A program made the translations under genes and the position numbers. This document shows, in pieces, positions 1 to 10,914 of a stretch of DNA of 64,000 nucleotides. The stretch comes from Sipunculus nudus (taxonomy: Eukaryota > Annelida > Sipuncula > Golfingiida > Sipunculidae). Where the stretch lies: NCBI GenBank assembly GCA_026874595.1, contig CM049322.1, positions 54,968,386 to 55,032,385 of the forward strand, in the 5' to 3' direction. Positions within the stretch are counted from its first letter, which is position 1, and each line of letters begins with the position of its first letter. The notes below the pieces were generated by a model. The model made no database searches. It saw only the letters and a program-made list of their open reading frames with translations, and had not been told where the DNA came from.

Positions 1-640
1 CGTCTGAAATAGTAAACATATGACATAAAACATTCCTTACCACAAGCAATAAACCATTTTTCTACCGTGATAAATCCAAATATCCGGAAAGTCAATGAAC
101 GTAACACGCTGTATTAAAAAACTAAATTTGTTTTACATATATGTTACCGTACATTCTATTGGAGTTATGGCGGCTGTATGAGTGTATATATTAATTCGTG
201 TCTTAATGCCAATCCCCGACAGTAAATAATGCCTTTAATGTAGAACGAGGCCTCGTTCAACGCTGAGTAGGATGGACAAAGCCCTTTAATTAGATTTCGC
301 AAATTAATCAAGTGTAACCTTCTAAAGGGAACGTTGTAAAGAGCTGGGTTTTCCCTGCGGAATAGTTCCAAATTGTGATAAAAGAAACAAAGCAAAGACA
401 CATTCGACGTTGATTCAGTGATTGTCCTCCAAAACACGGGTAAATAAAATATAAAATTACATCCGCCAACTGAGGCCTTTGTTTTGCCGCCTTTGGTTTG
501 TTTGTTGCTTGCCGAGCGGAATCATAGATTCGGTCAGTGCCGTATGTTTATCTATTTGATTGCTTTTCTGTCCCCGTTCTACAGGCAAGATTAATTTTTA
601 ACAATGGCTGTGAAACTAACATAGTTGATAGAAATATACA
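1..640. other. Unassigned non-coding sequence
   Basis: AT-rich sequence with only short chance ORFs. I see no gene, RNA or recognisable repeat in it. Confidence 0.4.
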
Positions 641-649
641 AATCCTAGA

Positions 650-1640
650 AGCCTATTCTTTTTTGTTGGAATAGGTCAAAGGTCAAGGCCATCGAAAAAC
701 GTCATAATTTATATTTATCTAATAACTTCGTCAAAAATGTCCCATCTATACAAGCTATAGCTCGTTTTGTTCCTCTGTGATTTCTCTACAGTAAGATTTT
801 GTCAGCTGTCATCTCAGATGTGTCTGTTTGTCAGAATGTCCGTCTGTTCGTCCGTTGTCGCCAAAATTCACCTCCCTGCATCATCTTTTGTCTGGCATAT
901 GGCATTCTAGAAGCCAGAATCGTTTAGCAACCACTCTGATGTTAAGCAGTTGATAGAACACCTACAGTGCTAAAAGTCTTAGTCGTTCAGTATCAATAGG
1001 TGTCAAGGTCAAGGTCATCGAAAACCCACAACATCTTTTTTTCATATCTTCGACAAGTTTCATCGTAGTTGCATAGAATGTAGCTAATTTTATTGGTCAT
1101 TCCAATGTTTTCTTCTAATGTGTAGCTGCATGATTTGTAGAAGTCATAATAATATGACATTCAGGCCTTTGTAAGACGCTTATAGGGCAAAACGTCTTCT
1201 GTAAATTAAAAATCGGCGTCTGGGTGGCAGTATGCCGCTAGATGTGTAGCTGCATGAAAATTCATAATATTCGAAAATGTGGGGTCTAATGTTTCTAACT
1301 TTGCCATTTTGAAACCTAGGGAGGTCTATTTTTATGCTTCAGGCAGCACTGGATCGATTTTACCCGACTTAATACCACGTCTCGCGAAATTGCGTACTGT
1401 TTCTCTTCAAACGAATTTTTACGAGAATTTAAAGTTGTCAATCTACAAACCACATTTCTCAAACTGTCGCTCTGAACGTTGATAAAAAAACAAACCTCCT
1501 ACATGACTTTGTTTTTTCGTCGAGATTGGTCAAAAGTCAAGGAAACTGAAAACCTTAAAATCTTATTTTCCTCATAACCTTGTCAAAAAATTCCAGGATG
1601 CCATCCTCTTCGTCTAATTTGATAATTTTCAAACTTTAGA
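650..1640 (+). repeat. Degenerate repeats with AGGTCA-type motifs
   Basis: Three related passages begin near 668, 992 and 1523. Each has a variant of GGTCAAAGGTCAAGG followed by an ATCGAAAA-like stretch and a CTTCGTCAA or CTTGTCAA phrase. A second small duplication, ATGTGTAGCTGCATGA, occurs near 1120 and 1235. The spacing is irregular (about 325 and 530 bp), so this is an old, eroded repeat rather than a clean tandem array. Runs of AAGGTCAAGGTCA-like sequence are common in mollusc intergenic DNA; that link is from general knowledge. No coding potential is seen. Confidence 0.5.
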
Positions 1641-2011
1641 ATAAATGATATTTTCAACTCTAAACACGTGAGGTGGTTATCTCAATAACAAAGGTAATAG
1701 TTTTTAATTTCTAGTTGTTTTAATATTTTTCTCTCTCCCTCGTTGTAGCACCCTCTTAACAAGTTATTTCGTTAAAAAAAACACACACATGAACTAATTA
1801 ACCATCACATATGTTTCGATTCTGGTCTTCTATATGACAAAACCTTTTTCCTGTTGGTTACAGGCACGTGAGGGTGCTACGCTAATGGTTTCTCCTGTTG
1901 CCCCTCACTGTGTAACTGTCTCCTTAAACCCCTAACTGTGTAACTGTCTCCTTAAATATCATAAGATGGACTCTCTCCCTTCCTATCTGTGTCTCTATCA
2001 CACATACACAC
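1641..2011. other. Non-coding, with a small 28-bp tandem duplication
   Basis: The phrase ACTGTGTAACTGTCTCCTTA occurs at 1907 and again at 1935, a 28-bp period with two copies. An 11-bp inverted pair, GTAGCACCCTC at 1745-1755 and GAGGGTGCTAC at 1870-1880, surrounds 114 bp. No gene is seen. Confidence 0.5.
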
Positions 2012-2012
2012 A

Positions 2013-2040
2013 CTCTCTCTTTCTCTCTCTTTCTCTCTCT

Positions 2041-2088
<48 letters not shown>
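2013..2088. repeat. (CT)n microsatellite
   Basis: An almost uninterrupted CT dinucleotide tract with a few TTT or TTA breaks in the first third. It creates spurious Ser/Leu-rich ORFs in one direction and Arg/Glu-rich ORFs in the other. Confidence 0.95.
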
Positions 2089-2091
<3 letters not shown>

Positions 2092-3802
2092 AATCCATAT
2101 GTACAAATATAAAATTACACGCGTGTTCACTGCTTTTTTATTTACTGAACTTCCCCCTTTTTCCGGGTCACACCAAATTAAAATAAAAATGTCCTCGCTG
2201 AATCGCAGGTGGCAAAAATAACCATAAATCTTATTTCCCCGCCCAATCACGACGGCAGGTACACAGGTTATGTTTAGAAATCAGACACTTCCTGTTTACG
2301 ATGTTTCCCAACGTTCTTGTTCGAACGAGATAACACATTACGACATATTGTAAAGCTTTGACGCCTTACGCGACACAGGAAGAGATCCATACAGTCAACT
2401 TTGAGCTGCCGCAATGGGCTTCAAGCGACTAAATAGTACTGACAAGATCCATAATTAGATTTCTAGCACAAGAAATCACAAGTGGGACGGAAAAGGTCGG
2501 GGTTTCCCCCGGGGAAATACCTTTGAATTGTGATAAAAGTAAAAACATATAAGAGGCTTGTTTTTCGCACCGCCTGTCTTTCAAAACCCGGACACGGCAT
2601 GAAAAAGTCATCATTTTTGTTTAGTTTTAGATATGCACAGTGACATGTCCTCGCAAGAAGAGATTTTTATGCAATGTTACCGGGAGGTGAGTCACTCGTT
2701 TGTCACTAATGCATGTCAATCTTTCAACTTCTCCATTAGAGCAGGTCGTTTACAGTGTTATTTTATATTATCTTCTATGACATACCGAGGACATCGTGAG
2801 AACATCCATGAAACGTTTGGTATTAGACCGTCTCGATTATGTTCCAAACATCTGCATTTGGTTGGAAATCGGAGACAATATAAAAAATCCCATAACATCT
2901 TGAGCCGCTGTAAACAGTTTAAGACATCATCCTTGTATCCAAAACGATTGATTACTATAAACTTACCTTCAGACGGCTAACAATGGAAAAAGGAAAAGGT
3001 TTGATATTCATGGTTTACCTTGATTTGATGTTCGAGGTGGTATATGATGTGTTCGGCCTTGTATTTTCCCCTGAATAATTTGTCTTCGTAACAATATATA
3101 TATATATATATATATATATTGATATATATATATACAACTTTAAATAAATGGACATCCTCATACATTTCCCAAAACGTAAAGATCGCGCATTCATCGAACT
3201 GCTGGCCATGAAGTTCCAGACGAAGAGAACGGGTTCCTTTCAGGCAGCGATAAACGTCAGCTCAGTAAAAGCAAATCACAGATAACACAGGTATCCGTGG
3301 ATGCTATCCATTCTATCTTCTTCGAAAGATTACGTGTCAGGTGAAACAGCCAGCTAACCTGTTAAGATTAACAGTAAGAACATTTCTTTGTTTGTAAAGG
3401 CGTTGGCTCTGATATATCTTTCTCATATCTTCTTGGATAAAAGCAATTTTCCTAGGCTAAAAAGAACAAGAAAGAGAGTTTAATTTCGGCGGAGAGCGAA
3501 ATAAACCGTCACTGTTATACTTATAAAAGGCGTTGAAATATGTCGTCCACGGGGTTGACAGGCCGTTTCGGGCCGAATAGGGGCGCGCCAATTTCCGCTC
3601 AGGTACAGCTTTATGTCTGTTTGGATCCAATTATTCAAAATAAATATCGGCATTAATCTAATTTGCAGCTGAAGAAGAGATCTGCTGCCTCTTTACATGA
3701 AGTGAACAAAGCTTACTTATTTAGAAAAAAATTGTTCAGAAATTCTCTCTTATTTAATAAAAAAACATAACTGTAGAGATAATTGACGTCTCTGTTCGTG
3801 CT
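2089..3802. other. Non-coding sequence with a (TA)n tract
   Basis: The longest open stretch is 115 codons (2633-2980, plus). It resembles no family I know and has no splice or domain signals, so I do not call it a gene. A TA microsatellite lies at about 3094-3134. A GC-richer patch near 3540-3600 includes GGCGCGCC. Nothing else is supported. Confidence 0.45.
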
Positions 3803-6800
3803 CAGTTATTTCTCGGGAATAATTCATACCCCACTCCGCCCCCTGTGTTTCGATTTGTGTTAGTTCTCGGATATAATTGATACCCCACTGTACGCCCGCA
3901 GTGTTTAAATTTTGTGTTCAATGAGTTCTCGGATGTAAATGATACCCCACTTTACACCCCCTGCGTTTAGGTCTGTATTTGTTCTCGGGCATAATTTATA
4001 CCTCGCTCTACGCCCCCAGTGTTTCAAGTTTGTGTTAGTTCTCGCGATCGGGTATAATTGATAGCTCGCTCTGAGCCCCCTGTTAGTTTCCGGGTATGAT
4101 TTATACCTCGCTCTACGCCCCCTGTGTTTCAAGTTTGTGTTAGTTCTCGCGATCGGGTATAATTGATACCTCGCTCTGAGCCCCCTGTTAGTTTCCGGGT
4201 ATGATTTATACCTCGCTCTACGCCCCCTGTGTTTCAAGTCTGTGTAAGTTCTCGCGATCGGCTATAATTTATTACTCGCTCTAAGCCCCTGTGTTTTTAG
4301 TTTGTGTTAGTTCTCGGGTATAATTGATATCCCCTCTATGCCCCCTGTGTTTCAAGTTTGAGTTAGTTCTCACGATCGGCTATAATTTATTACCCGCTCT
4401 ACGCCCCTGTGTTTTTAGTTTGTGTTAGTTCTCGGGTATAATTGATATCCCCTCTATGCCCCCTGTGTTTTAAGTTTGTGTTAGTTCTCGCGATCGGCTA
4501 TAATTTATTACTCGCTCTACGCCCCTGTATTTTTAGTTTGTGTTAGTTCTCGGGTATAATTGATATCCCCTCTATGCCCCCTGTGTTTTAAGTTTTTGTT
4601 AGTTCTCGCGTTCGGCTATAATTTATTACTCGCTCTACGCCCCTGTGTTTTTAGTTTGTGTTAGTTCTCGGGTATAATTGATATCCCCTCTATGCCCCAT
4701 GTGTTTCAGGTTTGTGTTAGTTCTCGCGATCGGCTATAATTTATTACCCGCTCTACGCCCCTGTGTTTTTAGTTTGTGTTGGTTGTCGGGTATAATTGAT
4801 ATCCCCTCTATGCCCCCTGTGTTTTAAGTTTGTGTTAGTTCTCGCGATCGGCTATAATTTATTACTCGCTCTACGCCCCTGTGTTTATAGTTTGTGTTAG
4901 TTCTCGGGTATAATTGATATCCCCTCTATGCCCCATGTGTTTCAGGTTTGTGTTAGTTCTCGCGATCGGCTATAATTTATTACCCGCTCTACGCCTCTGT
5001 GTTTTTAGTTTGTGTTGGTTGTCGGGTATAATTGATATCCCCTCTATGCCCCCTGTGTTTTAAGTTTGTGTTAGTTCTCGCGATCGGCTATAATTTATTA
5101 CTCGCTCTACGCCCCTGTGTTTTTAGTTTATGTTAGTTCTCGGGTATAATTGATATCCCCTCTATGCCCCTTGTGTTTTAAGTTTGTGTTAGTTCTCACG
5201 ATCGGCTATAATTTATTACTCGCTCTACGCCCCTATTTTTTTAGTTTGTGTTAGTTCTAGGGTATAATTGATATCCCCTTTATGCCCCTGTGTTTTAAGT
5301 TTGTGTTAGTTCTCGCGATCGGCTATAATTTATTACTCGCTCTACGCCCCTATGTTTTTAGTTTGTGTTGGTTCTCGGGTATAATTGATATCCCCTCTAT
5401 GCCCCCTGTGTTTTAAGTTTGTGTTAGTTCTCGCGATCGGCTATAATTTATTACTCGCTCTACGCCCCTATGTTTTAGTTTGTGTTAGTTCTCGGGTATA
5501 ATTGATATCACCTCTATGTCCCCTGTGTTTTAAGTTTGTGTTAGTTCTCGCGATCGGCTATAATTTATTACTCGCTCTACGCCCTTGTGTTTTTGGTTTG
5601 TGTTAGTTCTCGGGTATAATTGATATCCCCTCTATGCCCCCTGTGTTTTAAGTTTTTGTTAGTTCTCGCGATCGGCTATAATTTATTACCCGCTCTACGC
5701 CCCTGTGTTTTTAGTTTGTGTTGGTTCTCGGGTATAATTGATATCCCCTCTATGCCCCCTGTGTTTTAAGTTTGTGTTAGTTCTCGCGATCGGCTATAAT
5801 TTATTACTCGCTCTACGCCCCTGTGTTTTTAGTTTATGTTAGTTCTCGGGTATAATTGATATCCCCTCTATGCCCCCTGTGTTTTAAGTTTGTGTTAGTT
5901 CTCACGATCGGCTATAATTTATTACTCGCTCTACGCCCCTATGTTTTTAGTTTGTGTTAGTTCTAGGGTATAATTGATATCCCCTTTATGCCCCTGTGTT
6001 TTAAGTTTGTGTTAGTTCTCGCGATCGGCTATAATTTATTACTCGCTCTACGCCCCTGTGTTTTTAGTTTGTGTTGGTTCTCGGGTATAATTGATATCCC
6101 CTCTATGCCCCCTGTGTTTTAAGTTTGTGTTAGTTCTCGCGATCGGCTATAATTTATTACTCGCTCTACGCCCCTGTGTTTTAGTTTGTGTTAGTTCTCG
6201 GGTATAATTGATATCACCTCTATGTCCCCTGTGTTTTAAGTTTGTGTTAGTTCTCGCGATCGGCTATAATTTATTACTCGCTCTACGCCCTTGTGTTTTT
6301 GGTTTGTGTTAGTTCTCGGGTATAATTGATATCCCCTCTATGCCCCCTGTGTTTTAAGTTTTTTTAGTTCTCGCGCTCGGCTATAATTTATTACTCGCTC
6401 TACGCCCCTGTGTTTTTAGTTTGTGTTAGTTCTCGGGTATAATTGATATCCCCTCTATGCCCCCTGTGTTTTAAGTTTGTGTTAGTTCTCGCGATCGGCT
6501 ATAATTTATTACTTGCTCTACGCCCCTGTGTTTAGTTTGTGTTAGTTCTCGGGTATAATTCATATCCCCCTCTATGCCCAATGTGTTTAGGTCTGTGTTA
6601 GTTCTCGGGTATAATTTATACCTCGCTCTACGCCCCCCGTGTTTCGAGTTCGTGTTAGTTCTCGGATATAATGAATACCTCGCTCTACGCGCCCTGTGTT
6701 ATAAGTTTGTGTAACTTTTCGGGTAAAACTGATACCTCACACTAGACTGCGTATGTTTTAAGTCTGTGTTAGGTCTCGGGTGTATTTGATACCTCGCTCT

Positions 6801-6907
6801 ACGCCCCCTGTGTTTTAAGTTTGTGTTCATTTTATTATCGGGTTTAATTGATACCCCGCTCTACGCCCCATATGTTTTAATTTTGAATTCAGTTAGGTCT
6901 CGGATGC
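3803..6907 (+). repeat. Tandem satellite with 118-bp higher-order unit
   Basis: About 3.1 kb of tandem repeats. The core, about 4240-6560, is a regular 118-bp unit. The phrase CGGCTATAATTTATTA recurs at 4495, 4613, 4731, 4849 and 4967, exactly 118 bp apart. Each unit has two related monomers. One is about 62 bp and contains CGCGATCGGCTATAATTTAT; the other is about 56 bp and contains CGGGTATAATTGATATCCCC. Both carry TTAGTTCTCG, a TATAATT core, CTCTA(C/T)GCCCC and a GTGTTTT-AGTTTGTG tail, so they share an ancestor. There are roughly 20 units, or about 50 monomers with the flanks. The edges (3803-4240 and 6560-6907) are more divergent single monomers, as expected where homogenisation is weaker. 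The left edge also holds a separate 105-bp duplication (4044 and 4149). ORFs inside it, such as the 110-codon one at 3905-4237 minus, are by-products of the periodicity. Confidence 0.95.
5090..6500 (+). repeat. Six-unit block duplicated inside the satellite
   Basis: Variants in successive 118-bp units repeat in the same order about 706 bp later. The ordered markers are TTTATGTTAGTT (5129 and 5835), TCTCACGATCGG, TTCTAGGGTATAA with CCCCTTTATG, TTGGTTCTCGGG, ATATCACCTCTATG, and GCCCTTGTGTTTTTGG. The block is therefore six units long and present twice in tandem. A smaller two-unit (236-bp) duplication lies to its left, marked by CCCCATGTGTTTCAGG and TTGGTTGTCGGG. Confidence 0.85.
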
Positions 6908-7866
6908 CACTTCTAGTATCGAGTTTGCGTATGTGGGCTGAGCGACACAATTAATCTCACTCATTTAATATTTGCTTGCTGTTTTTTATATTTAAACATA
7001 CCGAAATTAGACTCAAGGCTGTCTCGGCGCTTTCATTGAATTTTAACTTTTATCCACGTTACCTATATTTTTTTTATTATTTTTGTGTCTGTCTGCAAAA
7101 TTATGAAATTAATTAATGCGCTGCGTGTTAGATTAAAGGGGTATTAAGTGTTACTGATGCCAGCTTTTGGTGTTCATTCGGGCACTTCTGGTTTCGTTTT
7201 GTTAGATTTGATAAATAACATGTTAGGCTGGGTTTATCAATGAACAGTATCAGTTGCCGGGCGGCGGAGTTCTTGTTGACAAAACGACAACACAGCTCAT
7301 GTGATGTCAACTCTTTAATGAGGTGTGGGTGGAATTTACAGTAATTTCAGTCTCAGTCGGTAACAGACAGAAAGGAATACTGGTCAGGAAAACACAAATA
7401 TTTGTTCTCTCAGGTCAAGTGCTTGTTGTATTCTGCGCAGATGCACGGTCAGAAACCGTATTATTGCAAAGCGGGACAAAACAAGAGACCGTGACCAATG
7501 CAGGCAATGAAATACGTGTCAGTGGCACTGAAAAGAACAACGCAGGGAACCACTAATCTTACGACACAGCGCACAATATAGCAATGACAAATATATAATA
7601 ATAAAGTAATAATAACATAATTTGTTTGCCTAACAAGCCAATTTAAAGAGACAGTATCCCTGATTCAGCAAGCAGAAAAGCGAGTTTAAAAACGCTGTTA
7701 GGCGCTATTTACTGCTTGCTCATGTTAAGCGCGATGAATTTTTAGCGTATACATGGAAAAAACCTGCCAAAAACCGGGTGTAGATGTTACGAATGTGGAA
7801 GTTGAGACGAATATGATTTTGCGTCCAGGAGGTTGGGTATGAAAAACCAACACACAGACTGGCACA
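6908..7866. other. Non-coding spacer right of the satellite
   Basis: Ordinary AT-rich sequence. The ORFs of 60 codons at 7128-7310 minus and 77 codons at 7323-7556 plus are not recognisable, and neither has convincing splice sites. Confidence 0.4.
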
Positions 7867-7921
7867 ATTATATATATATATATAAATATAATCCAAACAT
7901 AATTTATATAATATATGAATA

Positions 7922-7960
<39 letters not shown>

Positions 7961-8048
7961 TTTTTTATAAATCTACAGGTTTCCTGTAATCAACAAATTC
8001 CATTGTGCTCTACGGTATTACACAAGCTTTATAATGATATATTATACA

Positions 8049-8110
<62 letters not shown>
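7867..8110. repeat. Cluster of (TA)n microsatellites
   Basis: Three TA tracts at about 7868-7890, 7925-7960 and 8053-8109, separated by non-repetitive AT-rich sequence. Confidence 0.9.
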
Positions 8111-8112
<2 letters not shown>

Positions 8113-8726
8113 GCAAATTCAATTTGGAAAAATACGACACAACCATGGAGATTTCAATACTTCTTTATATATAAGGGAGTCAACACGACAAAGTTACACA
8201 TAAGATTTATTGGCAGCACATTAAATAATCATAGCCATATCGATTAAGCAACTTTTTCTTATACCTATGTGTTTACCTAGCGAAATTATGTTATATTTCA
8301 TAAGAAAAATTAATTGTAAGTGTTTTATTACTTACCATGACAATTTTGAATGACATAAAATCATTTTTTTTTTCAATCACGTATAATCAGCGTAAACAAC
8401 CCGGCTCAACTATGGGTAAACTTATATCTCAACTGAGCCAACACAACTGTATCATGGGTAATATTTCGGGGCTCTTGCATGTCCTCGCGCAGAACGCCAA
8501 ATATCGTAGTCGGAACCACTTTGGTCAGATCGGACCAAGCTTGAGAGGGAAAAGTCTCAACCTTAGCAGCTGTAACGCAAACAAGAAAGAACAATTAAAT
8601 AATAACTGATTGTGTTACAGGTCTGTCGCTTATTGTCGATCTGACAATGGATAAGACTATCGTAAGATGGTCGTACAATAAGCTGCTTAAAACAACTTTT
8701 GTCTTGCTACGACTACTTACGACCTA
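8111..8726. other. Non-coding sequence
   Basis: A 90-codon ORF (8337-8609 plus) and an antisense 62-codon ORF overlap here. I recognise neither and see no supporting signals. Confidence 0.35.
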
Positions 8727-9373
8727 TATTCACACTGGGGATATATAAAACTGCACCCTTCGCTGGTTATATTATCGACCATTCGGAAACATCTGCTTGA
8801 CATGACAAATCACCGTATTTTTAGAACGGTCTTATTTTGTACAGTGATTCCAAACGTAATTACGTTTGTTTGTGGGATTATGAAAGCATAGTGGCCTTCC
8901 TTAAATGAAACCATTCAAAGGCGACGAATTACATAACATATGATGATTGTAGTATAATTATTATTATCATTATTATTTTATTTTATTGGGGGGGGGGAGG
9001 GGTCAGTTTAAACTAGCTATGAAAATGAACCGATCCTTCATGTATAAAAATAGAGTGAATGTACATATTTAAATTAGTGATTACCATGAAGCCAGATGGA
9101 CGAAGAGATACCCACAGTAACTTTAATGGTCCTGAAACCTATATTCACGCTCGGTATATAAAAAAAAACTGCACCCTTCGCTGTGCATTATATCGACCAT
9201 TCGGAAACATCTGCTTGACATGGCAAATCACCGTATTTATAGAACGGTCTTAATTTGTATAGTGATTCCCAACGTAATTACGTCTGTTTGTGCGATTATG
9301 AAAGCATAATGGTCTTTCTGAAATGAAATCGGATACCATTCAAAGGCGACTGATTTACATAACATAGAATGAT
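8727..9373 (+). repeat. Direct duplication of about 0.23 kb
   Basis: The sequence from ACCTATATTCAC near 8727 to about 8945 is repeated from 9137 to about 9373. Shared phrases include ACTGCACCCTTCGCTG, CGACCATTCGGAAACATCTG, GAACGGTCTTA and CGTAATTACGT. The offset is 410 bp and the copies differ by scattered substitutions and short indels. The spacer (8947-9136) contains a G-run and ATT-rich sequence. Neither copy encodes a protein. Confidence 0.9.
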
Positions 9374-9774
9374 AACCTTTGTCTCAGAATTGGCATTTCA
9401 TTGGCCTGATCAACTGAATGGGGCATTTGTGTAACCAAATCCATTCCTCTACGCTCCGGTGTATTTTAATCTGCTGAACGTTATTATTTTACAACCGAAC
9501 ACTCAGTAATAGTTTCACATAATACAACATTTATTCCTTTCAGGGCATTCGTTACGTTTGCCGGGGTTTGCCAGAACAATGTCAAAGCTCTCCTTCCTTA
9601 GCGTTATAGCATTTATGAAGACTTTTCAACAATAGCGACCTTATTTATCAAGCTTAGACAATCCAATTATAGCTGCTTTACATGCACCAATGATGCCCTC
9701 AAACAGTGTCCCCAGTGGCTGTGACGTGTTCATTTTATTAGCATGGTATTGCACATTTACGTAGGAAAATATAA
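9374..9774. other. Non-coding sequence
   Basis: I see no gene or repeat in this short stretch. Confidence 0.35.
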
Positions 9775-10648
9775 CCAGATAAGATAAGATATATTTATTT
9801 AGCCCATATAAAGTACAGGAATTTGTTTTGCTCTGGACATACAAAATACTAAAACACATAGTGATGACTAGATTTTAAGTACTTGCACTCAGTCCTAAAA
9901 TTGCTATAGCACAATGTATTACAAACAGGTATAAATCATTGCATACGTCGACTAGTTTTACATACTATTGAGCAGAGTCTCTTTTCAGATGGCAACATTT
10001 CAAACATGCAAAGGATGAGAGGGATCATTCAGTACAGTCCTAGCTTTCTTAAGCACTCTTTGCTCATATACTTCATTAAATGAGTCCACATGAGAGCCGA
10101 TAACCTTCTAAGCGTTCCGTTGCACACAGTTCAGATGAGACTTTTCAACAGAAGATGCACTTTTGTACCATACAACGATACAAAATGAGGCGACACTATC
10201 AATAACAGAAGAATAAAGAATCTTAAAATAGTGTCATCTACACCAACAGATTTTAGCTTCCGTAAGAAGAAGAGCCTTTTATTTGCCTTCCTTACTTGTT
10301 CATCAATATTATGAGACAGTTTGAGATCATCCTGAGTTATTGTACCAAGGTATATATAATTGCTAACAATCTTAACTCAAACATTATTGATACACACCTG
10401 GTTGACTACATTACATCTATTCCTAAAATCGAATTAAACTTTCTTTGTTTTTTTCAACATTTTAAAGAAGATTGTGATTGACACACCATTCAGTCATATG
10501 TTATATCTCCTGCCTATGAGACATTTCACTGTCATCAGATATGAGTCCTAAAAGTACCGTGTCATCTGCATATTTAATCATTTTAAAGCCTTCATTCACT
10601 GCCTGACAGTCGTTGATGTGAATAGTAAATGGGGCGGTCAGGATTCGT
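9775..10648 (-). mobile_element. LINE remnant (reverse transcriptase, L2/Rex1-like)
   Basis: Translated on the minus strand, this gives the second half of a non-LTR reverse transcriptase. At 10555-10572 it reads YADDTV, the catalytic motif C, preceded by a degenerate ILTAPFTIHINDC that matches the usual motif B/C spacer. Further on, near 10261-10310, it reads VRKANKRLFFLRK, the thumb-side motif found in L2/Rex1-type elements. An in-frame TAA lies about 21 codons after YADD, so the copy is dead. Motif A and the upstream half are missing: similarity stops near 10648, where a possible LTR begins. At the 3' end (low coordinates) the minus strand ends in TATCTTATCTTATC-type sequence near 9780-9790, consistent with a short-repeat LINE tail. 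The clade assignment is tentative. Confidence 0.8.
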
Positions 10649-10914
10649 GACAAGGCTTGAGTATATAAGGTGAGGACGCGAGGGTAAAGGCACAGTCTCC
10701 TAGGACAGCGCGCTGGATGGGGGCGTCTGGCCAGAGGTCCAGAGGAGGGTCCGAGGATGTCTGTGAACTGATCAGCCTAGGAACGATTTCCCGGTATTGT
10801 TTATTTTTAGGGTCAGCGGGCGGCCATGGTAATCTCACTAACGGACTTGTGATTTATGTTTACAAAAGGCCTTGTAAATAGCCGATATTTAACAACAGTG
10901 GTGGAGCCCAGCGA
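10649..10914 (+). mobile_element. Possible truncated LTR and primer-binding site
   Basis: A GC-richer block has a TATA-like GTATATAAGG at 10661-10670 and ends in AACAACAG followed by TGGTGGAGCCCAGCGA (10899-10914). A TGG-initial motif just after a CA-ending block is what a Ty3/Gypsy-type LTR followed by a tRNA primer-binding site would look like. The following 500 bp has the moderate-GC, non-coding look of a leader. No gag or pol ORF and no second LTR are visible, and the left LTR end is undefined where it meets the LINE remnant. It could also be ordinary genomic sequence. Confidence 0.3.

Noticed and set aside
1745-1880. An 11-bp inverted pair around 114 bp as a MITE
   Set aside because: The arms are short, no target-site duplication is evident, and no second copy is seen in the window.
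3905-4237. A 110-codon ORF with internal peptide repeats
   Set aside because: It lies wholly inside the satellite; the peptide repeat follows from the tandem DNA repeat and has no start context or family match.
3803-6907. Regularly spaced repeats that might suggest a CRISPR array
   Set aside because: There are no unique spacers; both halves of each unit are conserved, and the genome appears to be animal.
8003-8203. Ile/Tyr-repeat ORFs over (TA)n tracts (also near 19821, 26454, 37724, 37857 and 40675)
   Set aside because: They are translations of TA microsatellites and not proteins.
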